Shown: positions 12,370 through 24,402, numbered from the stretch's first letter. The stretch is DNA of 64,000 nucleotides from Rhodocollybia butyracea (GCA_015501585.1 JADNRY010000037.1:248001-312000); one strand, 5' to 3'. Made by a program: numbers and translations. Notes: generated from the sequence alone by a model not told the origin.

Positions 12370-12614
12370 TTCTAAGATGAAAGTAGAACAAAACTAGGCG
12401 CCTGTCTTTATCTATCGTCTCGGCAACGCTTCCCGCTTATCTTTGCCGAAACATTGCCGGGATCCCTGCGTGGCGTCGTTCGGTTGTTGAACACTGCTTG
12501 AACATTGCAAGGGCACGCTCAAAGCGCATTTCTTTCTATTTCTTTCCTACCTAGCTACCCAGGACCAGTAGTTCAACAGCTCTCACTGAGCTCTGAACTG
12601 TTTGTTCTCTTGCA
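12370..12614. promoter_or_regulatory. shared divergent promoter region NRK1 / dipeptidase
   Basis: 245 bases between two divergent start codons. It includes pyrimidine-rich runs (for example TTTCTTTCTATTTCTTTCC near 12528), as is common just upstream of basidiomycete starts. No specific operator was recognised. Confidence 0.45.
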
Positions 12615-14586
12615 ATGTCTGAACGAACAGCGCTTATTGCATCTTCGAATGCGAATGAACACGGCAGCAGCGGTCCACCTCCGAACGCTCCCTACAACAC
12701 CACAGTGCGCTCTGTAGTATGGGGTCTCCTTACTGCCTTGACAATTGCCTTTGCCGTTGTCATGCTCTTCTTTAACGATAATCTTCCGGATAACATCAAA
12801 CTAATACCGTGGATTGGCGGAGATCTTCATGATCCTACGGTTGCCGCACTCGACATACTATCCAAGGCCCCAGTTATTGTGAGTCATTTATCCAAGATCG
12901 AAGAATAAATCCACTTGCTTATGGTCACGGTGCGTAGGATGGTCATATTGATCTTCCGATTCTCGTTCGCCACTTATACGCCAACAATGTTTCCGCTGTC
13001 GATTTATCGGACAATATGCCTAGCCATGTAGACATCCCCCGTCTCAAAGCCGGGAAAGTCGGTGGGTTCTTCTGGTGCGTCTGTTTGGTTTTCATTTGAA
13101 ATCACATAGGTAGACGAGGTGTTTCAAGGTCTGTGTACGTTTCATGTGCAGATCCTGAGGCAGAAGGGCCCGAGTTTTTGACTAGTACTTGGAGAGTCAG
13201 GTATGTCCATTTCCATGGAACTGGCGAGATCAGCGTATGATTGTTTGGGCTCCAGGGATACACTTGAGCAGATTGACGTTGCCAAGTCGTTGATTGAAAA
13301 ATATCCAGATGTATGGATTTACTTTCGTATAACTTGCATGTAAGCTAATCACCAGTGGCTGCAGACATTTCAGCTTGCTCTTGGTACGGAAGACATCAAA
13401 TCCTCAATTACTAATGGCAAAATTGCCAGTCTCCTCGGCGTTGAAGGGTATGTTCGCGTTACTATCGCTCTCCTGCGGGGTTCATGGTCTATTGTACCCG
13501 TTCTGCTACGATCTTCCCCCCGCCGGTAATCCAATCCATACGGTAGTTGACTCATCCCCACTTTCAATAGGGCTCATCAGCTTGGAAACTCTATTGCTGT
13601 ACTGCGCCAATACTATGCGTTGGGCGTTCGCTATGTTACACTCACTCACGCGTGCCACAATGCATTCGCAGATTCATGTGGCATTGCACCTGGAATAGAA
13701 CCTTTGCACGGCGGCTTGAGGTGAGCCAATTTCAATTCAGTCCGACTCCGAAGGGATCTACATCTCCGACTCCGACTGCAAGACGGTCTTAACCCTTTAC
13801 CGCTCCTGCCATACTGGTGCCCTGTTACATACGCTAATTCACTGCAGCTAACGTCCATTGAAGTACTATAGGGCGGTCGCTAATTGATGAAATGAACCGA
13901 CTCGGAGTTTTAGTAGACTTGTCGCACACCTCAGACGCTACCGCAATCCAGGCTTTGAAGCATTCTAAGGCTCCCGTGATCTGGTCGCATTCGTCTGCTC
14001 GAAATGTGCATGACGTTCCTCGTAACGTTCCGGATAAGGTGCTTAAACTTATTGGCACTGGCGATGGACAAACAGACGCAGTCGTTATGGTATTTGAGCT
14101 CTGCCCAGATTCAGGCTTCTGCTGATTCCTTTCAAGGTCAATTTTGCGCCGATGTTTGTTGCTCCGGAGGGTCTTGCAAATATTGTCACGGTGGCTAACC
14201 ACATTGAACATATCGCAAAGATTGCCGGTAAGAGACACGTCGGTTTAGGGAGCGATTTCGATGGTATACAAGACACGCCAACAGGATTAGAAGATGTATC
14301 CAAATATCCCGCGCTGGTGAGTTACTGGAATGGTATACATTAGCCTTTTCCCGAACCTCTTAATCTGATGCTGTCGAACAAGTGAGCTGATATATTCTTT
14401 CTCGTTGTATAGATCGCCGAATTGTATGATCGTGGATGGACGAAATACGAACTTGCTGGTTTGACTGGCGGCAACCTCCTCCGTGTATTTGAGGGAGCTG
14501 AAAAAGTGTCCAGGAACTTGAAAGCCGCAGGAGTGCAACCGGTATATGACTTATATGACAAGAGAACGGACATCCCACGTATCTAA
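12615..14586 (+). CDS. membrane dipeptidase (peptidase family M19)
   Basis: A zinc dipeptidase of the renal-dipeptidase family. The N-terminus is cytosolic ([15 protein letters not shown]), followed by one membrane span ([20 protein letters not shown], about residues 34-54), so the predicted form is a type II membrane protein. The first metal motif DGHIDLP is created by splicing at about 12878-12937. The second, LLGVEGAHQLGN, is spliced near 13448. [32 protein letters not shown] and [19 protein letters not shown] carry the remaining His ligands, and GLGSDFDGI lies near the active site. The end is at 14586. It would hydrolyse dipeptides, possibly beta-lactam-like bonds as in mammals. All metal ligands appear present. 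About eight introns. Confidence 0.9.
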
Positions 14587-16035
14587 TATCAATAACCCCG
14601 TTACTTATTTTTTTTTGAGTCCACGCAGATTTTCTGCAAACTCGACCATCTGCACGGCGGGTTTTGGCCCATTTTTTGACTCTTAGAACCAACAGCCGAG
14701 TGAAAATGTCATTTTTATAGCCCAAGGTAAATTTCAACTTCCACAATCGAGTCATGGACGGCTACAACGCGCGTCCCCTCGGCCTCAGGACCTCTTGCAC
14801 TTGATTGATTAATTGATCGAACGTTATGGCAATGTTAGATGTTGGTCAAGCTGTTCGTCTAAGTGTCTTCTTCCGTGTACCCCGCGTTCCTCCGCCACAG
14901 CGTTCAGTATCTTCACCTCAACATCAAGCCAGAATAACCATTAGGACGTTCCCAGCCTCGTCTCTTCTGGACCACGTTAGGTATTTTTTCTCTCTTTTGA
15001 ATCATGAGTGCGTTGCTCAGTATTCGGATAATCATCAACTAAAAAAAGACAAAGGGGGTGGGTCTGTACAGGAATTATTGCATGTCTACTATTTGATTCC
15101 ACGATCATCACCTCAACGTCCAACACAAGTCAATGAACTGCGACCTGTCTGAAGGTGGTCTATACATTGTAGTGTTAGTGTTTCGTTCTCATCTCACGGC
15201 CCCGTCGAGTTGCATAATTAAAATTCGTCAAAAACGAACATTTTTGAACAATAATAGCAGTACTCCTCATTAAGATTAAGACTGCAAAAAGAAGCGAGGA
15301 AGTGAGGACTCCTAAACTCCGAGCCGCAGAGATATATTTTGTCATTAAATGTCCTAGTGGCGGACATGCTCGGATATGATTTAAAGTCAGGCTGGCAATT
15401 CGATGTATGTACACAGAGGTTCGAGTTCGAAGTTGGGCTCGGTTCGCTAAAAGCACGGTTGGCCCTGTTTGACCATGATATCCATTGAAATTAATTGCAT
15501 GTACATATCTCTTTATCTGTTTAGCGTTGACTGGAGCGGACAGGAAATCCAGGATGAGAAAGATTATGCATTCTAGAATTGAAACCTTAGTGCTGACCCA
15601 GTGTGGCTGACATACTGCTGACTATTGTCGCTAGATCCTATACAGTACTCCGTGAAGCCCGCGTGAGCGTCAAAGCTTCTTAGTCTGCTGTGCTTGATTT
15701 CTTAAAGTCTTATGAAACCCCCAGGTGTTCAACGGATAGTCAAAGTACATAGTTGTAACTAGGCGGGGTGCCAAGCCCCGGATGTCTATTGAAGGCAGTT
15801 TGTACCTTTTACAGCACTGCGCGTATAGTCGAATGTTTGTGGAGTGCAAATGAGAACAATGGTTGATCTATGACCGTGCAAGTTTGTGAGTCCCAGTAGG
15901 TCCCAATGGTCAACCGAGGACGATTCACCCGTCGTGATAATACCTTATCAATGATGATATTCCCATATGGATTCGCAGTTGGGCGCGTACATTTAGATGT
16001 GACTACATGGGCGCCGATCTAAATGTATTGCATCT
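14587..16035. other. 1.45-kb intergenic region, no gene recognised
   Basis: Lies between the ends of two convergent genes (dipeptidase and UCH37). It has scattered short frames and several local sequence runs, such as the proline-rich frame at 14826-15152, but no splice-consistent gene, no clear tRNA and no repeat of note. Confidence 0.45.
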
Positions 16036-17216
16036 TCAATTTTCATCCATTGCCTCTCCTTTTGACTTGGCCTTTGCGATTCGCTCTTTCATGACACTCT
16101 TCGCGCCCTCCTTCGCGGGTTCCAATTTTCCTGCCTTTGCGAGAGCGACCAGAATAGAATGAACCAGGCCAACATGATTGTGTCTTCGCAAGCTGTTTTC
16201 GAACTGAACATGTCTATCAGCTATATGCTCGCAACAGCGTCCCTTTACTCACACTCCACCGGTTTCGCTTGGATGTTTCACTCTCTAGTCTGTAAACCAA
16301 TTCCGCGGCTTCAGCTTGCTTCCCGGCTGTTTGAAGTGCTGCTAGTTCGGATTGCATCAGGGGCAATGGATCGTCCCGTAAAGCCAGCAAACTAAAGTCA
16401 AGCTAGTACCCAAGAATGATTAGTTTGGTGAACATGGTTATATTAAAGTGAGAAGAATCTTACAGCTCCGGGCGGGTAGGTTGCTATTCGATTTTCAATG
16501 ACCTCTCTTCATCGAGACACTTAGAGTCACGGCTTTGTAAACAAGATAAGTTACTAACCGAGCACTAGAAAGCCAGCCTTCTCCATTGTCATCATAAGAA
16601 CCATGTCTAACAGCGTGAGGCTTTAAGCCATCCAGCTCATAAACATGCCCCACTGAAGGAAGATAAACCACAAAGTGATAGGCGTCTTCGGTTTGCTTTG
16701 GGAGTCCTAGACCATCTAAAGAAATTGCACTAGGAGGCGAAAGAGAGTTGTGGGCTTCTCTAAGCCAGTCGGCGCTGGTGATTACAAGACCGCGAGTCTG
16801 AGGGTCCATTCCGGATGTGAACTCCATGAGTTCGGTCAGCTGGGATCCGCTTTTCAGATCAGGGATATTTCCAAGCGCGTTGAGGACTGCTAGAGTAGCG
16901 CATGCATTGTTCACGACTTGATGTGCGAAGAAGCCAGGGAATTCGGCATCGTATGTTCCAGTTATACTATCTGATGAGCTAGGTACCCACTTAAACAGAA
17001 ATATAAGGGCGTGTAGAGGTTGCAAGGAAGCAAGAGAATCGGGGTCCAAGGAGTAAAGGTCATCCATAATCAAGGGCACGCCTAGAGTTTTTAACAATTC
17101 CCTAGGAGGATTATATCAGATTTTGGCTATGGGAGCTCGTACAGAACGCACGAGAAGACACCGGGATCTGATTCTGTGAGCTGCCACCCACTAGATCCTT
17201 CATCGTCGCCTGACAT
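16036..17216 (-). CDS. ubiquitin C-terminal hydrolase, UCH37/UCHL5 type
   Basis: A cysteine deubiquitinase of peptidase family C12 that in other eukaryotes works on the proteasome lid (and in INO80 in animals). Exon 1 (start 17216) encodes MSGDDEGSSGWQLTESDPG, the usual N-terminal strand. After one intron come LLKTLGVPLIMDDLYSLD, the catalytic Cys in NNACATLAVLNAL, the catalytic His in DAYHFVVYLP, and the Asp in YELDGLKPHAVRHG. The C-terminal extension typical of UCH37 (LEPAKEGAKSVMKERIAKAK, preceded by SLRRHNHVGLVHSILVALA) is read through three more exons to the stop at 16036. The catalytic triad is complete. It is divergent from MED31, 189 bp away. Confidence 0.92.
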
Positions 17217-17405
17217 TGATATGATCAATTTTTTTTTCCGAAAATGAAAGAAAAACGAAAAGTTTGGCCAGCCGTTTTATGATTAGTGGAGAAAACTTCG
17301 TATGCTAGTGTTCACGAAGTTGAAAGTGAGTCTGTGACGCGTCTTTTTGTAATCACGTGTACTCGGTAAAAATATTTTAGCGCCCAGTGTCACTTACAGC
17401 TTTCT
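17217..17405. promoter_or_regulatory. shared divergent promoter region UCH37 / MED31
   Basis: 189 bases between two divergent starts. A CACGTG palindrome (E-box type) sits at 17354-17359, and a T-run (TTTTTTTTCC) near 17230. bHLH factors are the usual readers of CACGTG in fungi; binding here is inference. Confidence 0.4.
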
Positions 17406-17880
17406 ATGGACACAGCGACACCAATTACACCCAGTGCAGATCCAGAAGCTGCTAATCGGGCTCGATTCGAGCTTGAATTGGAATTTGTTCAGGCTCTCGC
17501 TAATCCTTTTTACCTTCATTCTTTGGCTCAACAAAACATCTTGGAGCAGCCCGCATTTATCAACTTTTTAAAATACCTGCTTTATTTTAAGGATAAAGAT
17601 TACGCTCGTTTCATACAGCAAGTAATTTTCGATCTCTGAAACCCGCTCTAACCGAAATATAGCTATCCACACGCTCTTCATCATCTCGATCTACTTCAAC
17701 ACACCCAGTTCAGGTCTGCAATGAAGAAAGACGAAATGTTCCGCGAATATTTAAACCAACAGCAGTTTGATCATTGGAGAACTTGGTAATTCACTGTTCG
17801 GTGTTTCCGTTTAATGATCGCTCAGTGTTCATTGCAGGAAGGATCCCGCTAAACTGAATGCCCGCTTGGAAGACGCATAG
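17406..17880 (+). CDS. MED31: Mediator complex subunit 31 (Soh1)
   Basis: A small, strongly conserved subunit of the Mediator middle module, acting between transcription factors and RNA polymerase II. Residues 24-60 read ELEFVQALANPFYLHSLAQQ, then LEQPAFINFLKYLLYF and KDKDYARFI, followed by YPHALHHLDLLQHTQFR and a short tail (REYLNQQQFDHWRTWKDP). Keeping the conserved YPHAL-HHLDLLQ segment in frame requires intron 1 to use a GC donor (GCAAGT) at 17618 with acceptor TATAG at 17662; no GT donor gives the right frame. A second, ordinary intron lies at 17788-17837. The predicted length, about 126 residues, fits the family. Confidence 0.93.
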
Positions 17881-18155
17881 ACAGACGGCGCGCTGCAAGC
17901 CCCAAGACCCGCCAGATACCCGTGGTCTCTTGGAAACTCCATGTACCGCATGAGATTTGTTGTGATCTTGATAAATGAGTCTGCGGCGGCAAGAGCAGAC
18001 AACCCTGAGACTAGCTTGGTTCAAGTATACTACCAAATAGACCCGCAATTATTGTACTTGTACTCTGTGACCTGAATTTCACTGATGAAATAGTCTGAAT
18101 CGTTCCGCCCGGGACGCGCTTCCGAATTTCGTTCGTTTCTAAGTTCTAACTCTGT

Positions 18156-19924
18156 ATGGCACGACCACACGAAAATGGCCTTTTACTGGACGAATCAATA
18201 GGACCAACTTCAACATCCTCGCCAGGGCATTATTCTGACCAGGACCCTGTATATACCTCATCCAATAATCTCGAATATGCTACCATTCCGTCACCAATGC
18301 AGGAGGCATCGTCGTTGTCTGTTTCCTATGCTGTCAGTCCTCTGGGTGTAGCTTCAGTAGAGGCAAAGAAGAAACTATGGTGGCGGAATGCAGTTGTGAA
18401 CCTGATGTTCATTGGCTCCTGGCAAGTCGCAGTGCCCATATTCTGTTTCATTGTCGCTCATTTTCTCTGCGATTAGGTTCTTTTTCGCAATTCTTCTATC
18501 CATGTACAACAAATGGATGTTTTCAGATTCACATTTCAACTTTCCCTATCCTCTCTTTGTCACATCACTGCATATGGTTGTCCAATTTATCTTGGCCGCT
18601 CTGGTGCTTCATATATGGCCAAAGAAATTCAAACCAATTCGATACCCTACATTAGAAGAATATGGGTCAGTCTTTCACGTATAGAATTCGCATGGCTGCT
18701 TCAAATGGAAGATGAAGATCATCCATGCGCTGCCAACTTTTCCGTCATCATCTTGCTCATTGCACTGACGCGATACTGGCAGGAAGAAAGCGATACCAAC
18801 AGGTACTACTACAAGTCTCGATATAGGATTGTCAAATCTCTCGCTCAAAACCGTCACATTATCTTTTTATAGTATGCACGCCTCTTGCTCTCCGGTGTCA
18901 CTTCTCTGACGCTTTCTTTCTCAAAGCCATGGTTAAATCATCATCCTTAATATTCGTCCTCCTTTTCGCGTTCTTATTCCGCTTAGAGCGTTTCTCCTGG
19001 CGACTCGTGGGCGTTATACTGCTCATCTGTAGCGGAGTTCTCTTGATGGTCGCAACAGAGACGCACTTTGTTCTAGGTGGTTTTTTGCTGGTGCTTTCCG
19101 CGAGTGTCTTGGGTGGTCTTCGTTGGGGTCTGACTCAGGTGCTTTTTCAAAATAAAAAGATAGGCTTCAGCAATCCCGCATCCACGATCTTTCTGCTAAG
19201 CCCTATCATGGCCATCACCCTTTGTGTTCTAAGCCTCGTTATTGAAAGCTGGTCCTCCCTTTTCGCTAGCGAATACTTTTCCGGCCTTACTCGGACAATA
19301 AAGACAGTTTCACTTCTCATCGCACCCGGAGTACTCGCGTTTTGTATGGTGCTCAGTGAATTTTAGTAAGTCATCTATCATCCAGATGAATAATCAATCT
19401 CATGCCCATGCGAAGTATAATCCAGCGCGCTGGTGTTGTACCAATGTCGATAGCAGGTATCGCAAAAGAGGTCACTACAATCACTGTGTCGGCATGGTTT
19501 TTTGGCGATGAGCTTACTCCACTCAACCTGACAGGCGTCGCGATAACCGTATGTGGTGAGTTTGCATTCATTAGGCCCTCTAATGAGATCCATAATCTCA
19601 AGGTCTCCGGTTTTCCTCTCTCCTTCCAGGTATCGGTCTATTCACGTACCACAAGTATATGAGTTCTATACAGTCGGCAATGCCATTGGACGCCCATGGT
19701 AATCCTATTCTAGATGAGGAAGCCATGTCTCTTCGCCATGAGGGCGACGAGGATGACTCTGTTGAACTCGATGAAACAGTGCGTTTGACGTCCGGGCGGG
19801 AGAGCGATGAACGGCAAATTGTAAGCATTATGATGCAGCTGGGGAAGATCTGTAACCTCATCTTCCATAGGATAATCCAGGACATCCAGAGATATTATTT
19901 GCCGAGGAAGAGGAGGGCTTTTGA
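18156..19924 (+). CDS. nucleotide-sugar/triose-phosphate transporter family protein (SLC35C2-like)
   Basis: A ten-span transporter of the EamA/TPT superfamily, probably in Golgi or ER membranes. After a 75-residue cytosolic N-terminus, the first span is LMFIGSWFFFAILLSMYNKW, followed by FPYPLFVTSLHMVVQFILAA. Next come KKAIPTGTTTSLDIGLSNLS and LKTVTLSFYTMVKSSS, then FVLLFAFLFRLERFSWR and GGLRWGLTQVLFQ. The last part reads QRAGVVPMSIAGIAKEVTTI, then VSAWFFGDELTPLNLTGVAI, and ends in an acidic tail with LFAEEEEGF. The substrate is not deducible; SLC35C2 is linked to GDP-fucose. Intron 1 (18422-18476) must be GC-AG (GCAAGT donor) to keep the WFFF-AILLSMYNKW frame. The last exon after the intron near 19820-19870 is short. 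Confidence 0.87.
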
Positions 19925-20413
19925 CTCCGGTGGCGCCTCCCGTCTAGCCGACGCAACGGTTATTTTTGTTTTGTCCTCCCCGTTATATTCTTCTGACCCC
20001 TCAAGATAATGACTCACGCCCAGAGAGGGTATAGAGGTCTGCAACTTGTGTCGTTGGGTACTTGTTATTCAAACAAGGGAGAAGGGCTTGACTGGAATTA
20101 GTTGTTCCTGATTGAAGCTGAGCTGGCTCGAAGGATCTGATTGCTGATGAAATGATGGGGCTTTCGCGGTTTGGCATGTGGGATTCAGTGACGTAAAATA
20201 TATTACATGAAACGGACCAAAGAATTGCTAAGATGAGCCTATAGAGATCCGATTCGGAACACTGGCAACAATCATACTTTAGTTTAAATTTTCACAAAAT
20301 TATAATAAATAAAATATTTGAATTGTGTGATACTTGTGTCACACAGGGCGCCTCTGAGGGCAGTTGGCTCCATAAAAGCCATAGCTGTGTGCTAGTCACT
20401 GCTGGCTTTTCCA
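19925..20413. promoter_or_regulatory. intergenic region upstream of the Zn2Cys6 gene
   Basis: 489 bases, A/T-rich at 20275-20330. An interrupted palindrome GTGTGA-8 nt-TCACAC lies at 20325-20344, about 70 bp before the next start codon; it could be an operator, but this is speculative. Confidence 0.35.
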
Positions 20414-21835
20414 ATGGACGACTCCTTCCAGTTCATCATCGAATCTCCTCAGAGTGCTCAAGGACACAAGAAGCGCCCTCGTCTCGTAACATCTTGTGAT
20501 AATTGGTGAGTGGCGTATACTTAGAAATCCTTTTCTTCTCCATTCACTCATCTCCATCTGTCAGTCGCCTCAAGAAGATCAAATGCTTACAGCCAACTCC
20601 AGACTCGAAATGTGAAGCTTGCAGAGTGGCAAAAATTCAGTGTAGATTTCGGGATAGAGAAAGGTACTTTGCTGAGCGAAGTCGCGCTATTGCAGGGCCT
20701 GGAGCCTCCTCTGGGTATACGAGTAGTGAACAAAGGTCAATTCTTTGATATAGACGCGTTAATAAACCTGAACTTTTTTTTCAGGTCGGATAGTTCTGCA
20801 GATACGTTCTCGGTAGCCTCTAGTTCTTCAAGTCCTGCTCTTTCATCTTATTCTATTTCTCGCTCGGCGCCGCATTCTCCAAAGGCTAGCGGAATTGTCG
20901 GAGCAGACGATAATGGCGGTATTCGCTATTCTCCGTACGCCCCGGATCCTCGTCGCTCATTGGACTATCCGCATCGGTGCGTTTCAAATTCAGAGATTCT
21001 TGTCGCGCCACTCCCTAATGGCAGTGCAGGCATGGGCATTCCTCTTCTGTTTCCTATAATGCTTCCCCTCGCCAAAGCCCTCTAGGATACACTATGTCAC
21101 CTAGTCCTTCGCCAATGGCATATCACTCTCGATCGCATTCGCATCCTAATGCTCGTCAAGTCCAACTTTTCGATTCCAGCTCACCGCAGCATCCGGCCTA
21201 TGGTTTAATGACCGAATTTATCGTTCTATTTTTCAATCATTTTCACCAAGAATTTTCTTTCATTTCCTACGATGATGTTTACCGAGACTTTACTCAACGC
21301 AGAATGGCGGCGCCATTAGCTAATTGTATCGCGGCTTTCGCCTCAAGGTGCGTTGGCTTTCTCTTATCCTGCCATATCACCTGTTTTACTTGAAACGTGC
21401 AGTTTCTCGGCAAATCCTGATCTAACAGGACAAGGGCTGCAGAGTGTCACAGAAATGTACGCAAATAGTGCCAAGGTACCCAAGCTTGCCATTTTGCACT
21501 GCCAAATTATACTAAGGACAATGTGTCTTACGCAGACAGCTGTTAATCTTGTCTCTCATATTCCAAGTGTGGACACCCTCCATGCTCTAATTTTACTGGC
21601 TTGGTACGAATACAAAGCCAACAGAGCCTCCTGTGAGTGGAGTTTTGCTGAGTGCTGAGTACTTTATCTGAATTTGATAATTTTAGCATTTCGAGATTAC
21701 GCTGCCCTTAGTGCTAGAATGTCTACTCAGCTCGGCTATAACAGTGCCAGCTCCAGCCGTGAAGGCGACAGGAAGAAAGAAACAATGAAGGCTCTGTACA
21801 ACCTGCAAATGGTTGCAGCACAATATCATCATTAA
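20414..21835 (+). CDS. Zn2Cys6 transcription factor, C-terminally truncated
   Basis: The N-terminus MDDSFQFIIESPQSAQG precedes the zinc cluster, formed by splicing: SCDNCRLKKIKC, then CEACRVAKIQCRFRDRER, giving all six cysteines. A Ser/Pro-rich linker (SPSPSPMAYHSRSHSHPN) leads to the start of the fungal-specific regulatory domain (YGLMTEFIVLFFNHFHQEF, then VDTLHALILLAWYEYKANRA and FRDYAALSARMSTQLGY). The frame then stops at 21833-21835 after VAAQYHH, although members of this type usually continue for another 200-400 residues. No further matching exon is visible before 22800. It is either a pseudogene or a shortened regulator. Six or seven introns were placed; one of them, ending GTGCAG near 21028, is needed to join the linker. 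Confidence 0.7.
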
Positions 21836-22799
21836 TGTATGTCCAATAGCTCTTGCTTCTCTCGCGTTACTTTACTGAAGCACAAGCCATAAAGTATAGA
21901 ATCAGAACGCATTCTCTATAGGATTTGTATAATCTTCGACTATTCGTATATATATGCTTACTTTATTTGCCTTATTAATAGCCTCTAATAACCTAGCAGC
22001 TTAATACACTTAACTATGCTTGCTTGCTCACCATGTACGTCGTCTTGGTACAAATGCGTCAGGATTTCACAAATTGCAGGTTCAGGACAAAGACCATTAT
22101 TGTTGGTTCGACACAGGTGAATAATTTTTGCGTTCAGAACGGATAACTGCTTATCCCATGCTTGAGTACTGTTTCACTGAGATGCTAAGAACCGGCGCCG
22201 CAGTTGAATGGACTGTCGCGTCCCGTTGTCCACCCTGAGGCAAATGTTTCAGTGTTGGTCCAGACTGACCGAGATTGACCGACAGGCTATTATTGAACAC
22301 TTGGCATTACAATTTCACAGGTTTCTCGGTTAAAAGGCGGGGGGTGGGCGGGATGGCCCTAAGATGACCAGATTCCAGTATGTTCAGCGGGATTTGTTTC
22401 CTCAACAATAATTCGCTCATAGCGATGGGGTGTACTATAAAAACCATTCGAATGCATTGACCCGATTGTTCCTTGTGGAATCTCCCAATTTTCGCGCTGA
22501 TGAGGACTCAGTATTTCTGAGCACATGTGGCACGTCCCGGTTCTCACACCTGTCATAGCGAGGTTGACTCCCGTCCACGACGCAGATTCATTCCTTTGCC
22601 TCTTCTTTCCATGGATGGCGACTCTCTTAGCCAAGATTCATTTTTAACTGCCACATACTTAAGGGTTGCGAGCTTATCAATTGCATTATACGAGTAAGCA
22701 CGGATATACAGCGGCTCGTTCCAACTAATTTCGCGAACAACGTGCTCAGTTTCCTTGAGACGGCTCCCAGTACTTGGCGGTATACTCGGGAGCAATGGA
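21836..22799. other. 964-bp stretch, no gene recognised
   Basis: Follows the truncated regulator. A/T-rich at 21930-22010 (TATATATGC, TTATTTGCC). I found neither the missing C-terminal exons of the regulator nor another gene. The minus-strand frame 22359-22810 has no recognisable domain. Confidence 0.4.
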
Positions 22800-24402
22800 A
22801 TGCCCCTCACAAGAGGTGTGGATTATAACGTTAACCTTGACCTGAGTACAACGATCTCACTGTTGATATACAGCGTATCATTCATTCTTTTTCTTCTTAT
22901 TCAGTTAAGCACTTTGGATGGTATTTCTCTCGAGGATAAATTAATATTCTGTGGCTTAATAGGTTTACGAGCATATCAACTCTGGTCGTGTCGAATGTTG
23001 GATACTTCTCTAGTCGCTTCACTGAGCAGTCATGTTTGCGCTACTATATAATACCTTCTGTCTTCAAGGGTATGCATGTCCCGGTGGCTCCAGATATAGA
23101 TTGTCTTGACATCCATTCATGAACCGCTCAGTGATGCTGTCAATGGTCTCCCAAGCAATTTTGGGTTTACGGTATGTTGCATTCCTTTATTGAATATCAA
23201 CCTTCACTGAAGCAAATCCAAGTGCATTTAACATATCACGGAGGTCAAAGTTTGTCGGCTGGCCTCTTTCGATTATGTTCGTTATCTGTACTACTGTGCG
23301 CCTTGTATCTTCTTGTACACTTTTATCAGACGTTTACTGGAAGCGTAGCTGGAAGGAATTACCAACCTCGATAAACGAACTCGTGAGTATTCATTCAGCA
23401 AAGATAACGATGTTAAAACTGACCTCAGATTGCAGCCGTCGTGGACCCAGAATATGTAAGATCTTCGTTTTCAATGGCAGGATAGCCGTCTTAATTTCTT
23501 GCAGGGAAAGTAAGCTGTTATACTTATTTGATTATTTTAATACGTCGGGTCCTGATATCCAAACCGTAAAGCTGTCGAGGCGTCTTCCAGATAAGTCAAC
23601 AACCTGTCGGAGCATACGTCTACTACGTTGTCGCCATAATATACGACCTTGTGATCACGGCAATATGCATGATGTACCTGCTCAGGTACAAAGCTTTCTC
23701 CAACTCCACTTTGTAAGTCGTTCAGACATACATTTTCAACGTGTGTTAACAACCAGGCATACAGGTTCTCAAAATTCATAAGAATGTGAGCCTGGTCGTT
23801 GCTGAATAAGAGTATTGGTTTTTGACTGTCGAAACACAGGATGTTCTACGATGGTCTCAATTACTTTGTCGCTCTGACGGCTGTGAATATCCTAAATTTG
23901 ATCCTCTATCGTCAATCAGAAGCAATACAGGTAAGTCTGTTGTCCTTCCAGCTGTCTTGAACTGAGATCACAACTTTCAATAGACTGCAGCGTGAGTACT
24001 CTAATACTCTGACCAACCAAGGGACCAGCACTAATACAAAAATGTCAAAGTGCTTCACTCGGATATTGTGTAACATGGATCATGTCCAAACGGCTTATTA
24101 TTCATCTTCACGCAGTATCCATGGAAAGAAATGAAAACCTTGACGCTCCATTACCTTTTTCACAGAGCCTCAGCTCACCTCATATACAAACACAGTTTGA
24201 ACGAAAACCCACCTCTGTCGCTAGCCTCGACCTGACCATTCCAGAATTCGACATTGATGGGATGGAGGCTGGAGTGGATTGGCCAGAAGACATGGGTGTG
24301 TATGTTCAAAGAGTCGAGAAAACTGTTCAAGTTGAACGGCGGCCGAGAATCTTTTATCCATTGGAAGAGGATTCTTTTTCGCGTCTACAGTATCCGCGTT
24401 GA
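22800..24402 (+). CDS. basidiomycete multi-span membrane protein (receptor-like), N-terminus uncertain
   Basis: Read as seven or more exons. Clear parts: RFTSISTLVVSNVGYFSSRF, then CLRYYIIPSVFKVMLSMVSQ, AILGLRAFNISRRSKFVGWP, QPVGAYVYYVVAIIYDLVIT, FYDGLNYFVALTAVNILNLI, and SLGYCVTWIMSKRLIIHLHA, then an acidic cytosolic tail ending at 24402. This is the pattern of a large mushroom family of about seven membrane spans, found in many copies per genome and of unknown function. The first exon (MPLTRGVDYNVNLDLSTTIS at 22800, a hydrophobic span) and the join to RFTS near 22961 do not fit cleanly in phase. Either an exon is missing from my model or the N-terminal part is damaged. The neighbouring gene 200 bp downstream is also a multi-span receptor-like gene. 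Confidence 0.55.

Noticed and set aside
14826..15152. Plus-strand frame of 108 codons between the dipeptidase and UCH37
   Set aside because: No recognisable domain and no splice context; composition looks non-coding.
23060..23140. Apparent frameshift in the first receptor-like gene (DIDCLDIHS stop)
   Set aside because: The segment is better read as an intron (GTATGC...CGCTCAG); removing it joins YYIIPSVFK to VMLSMVSQ in frame.
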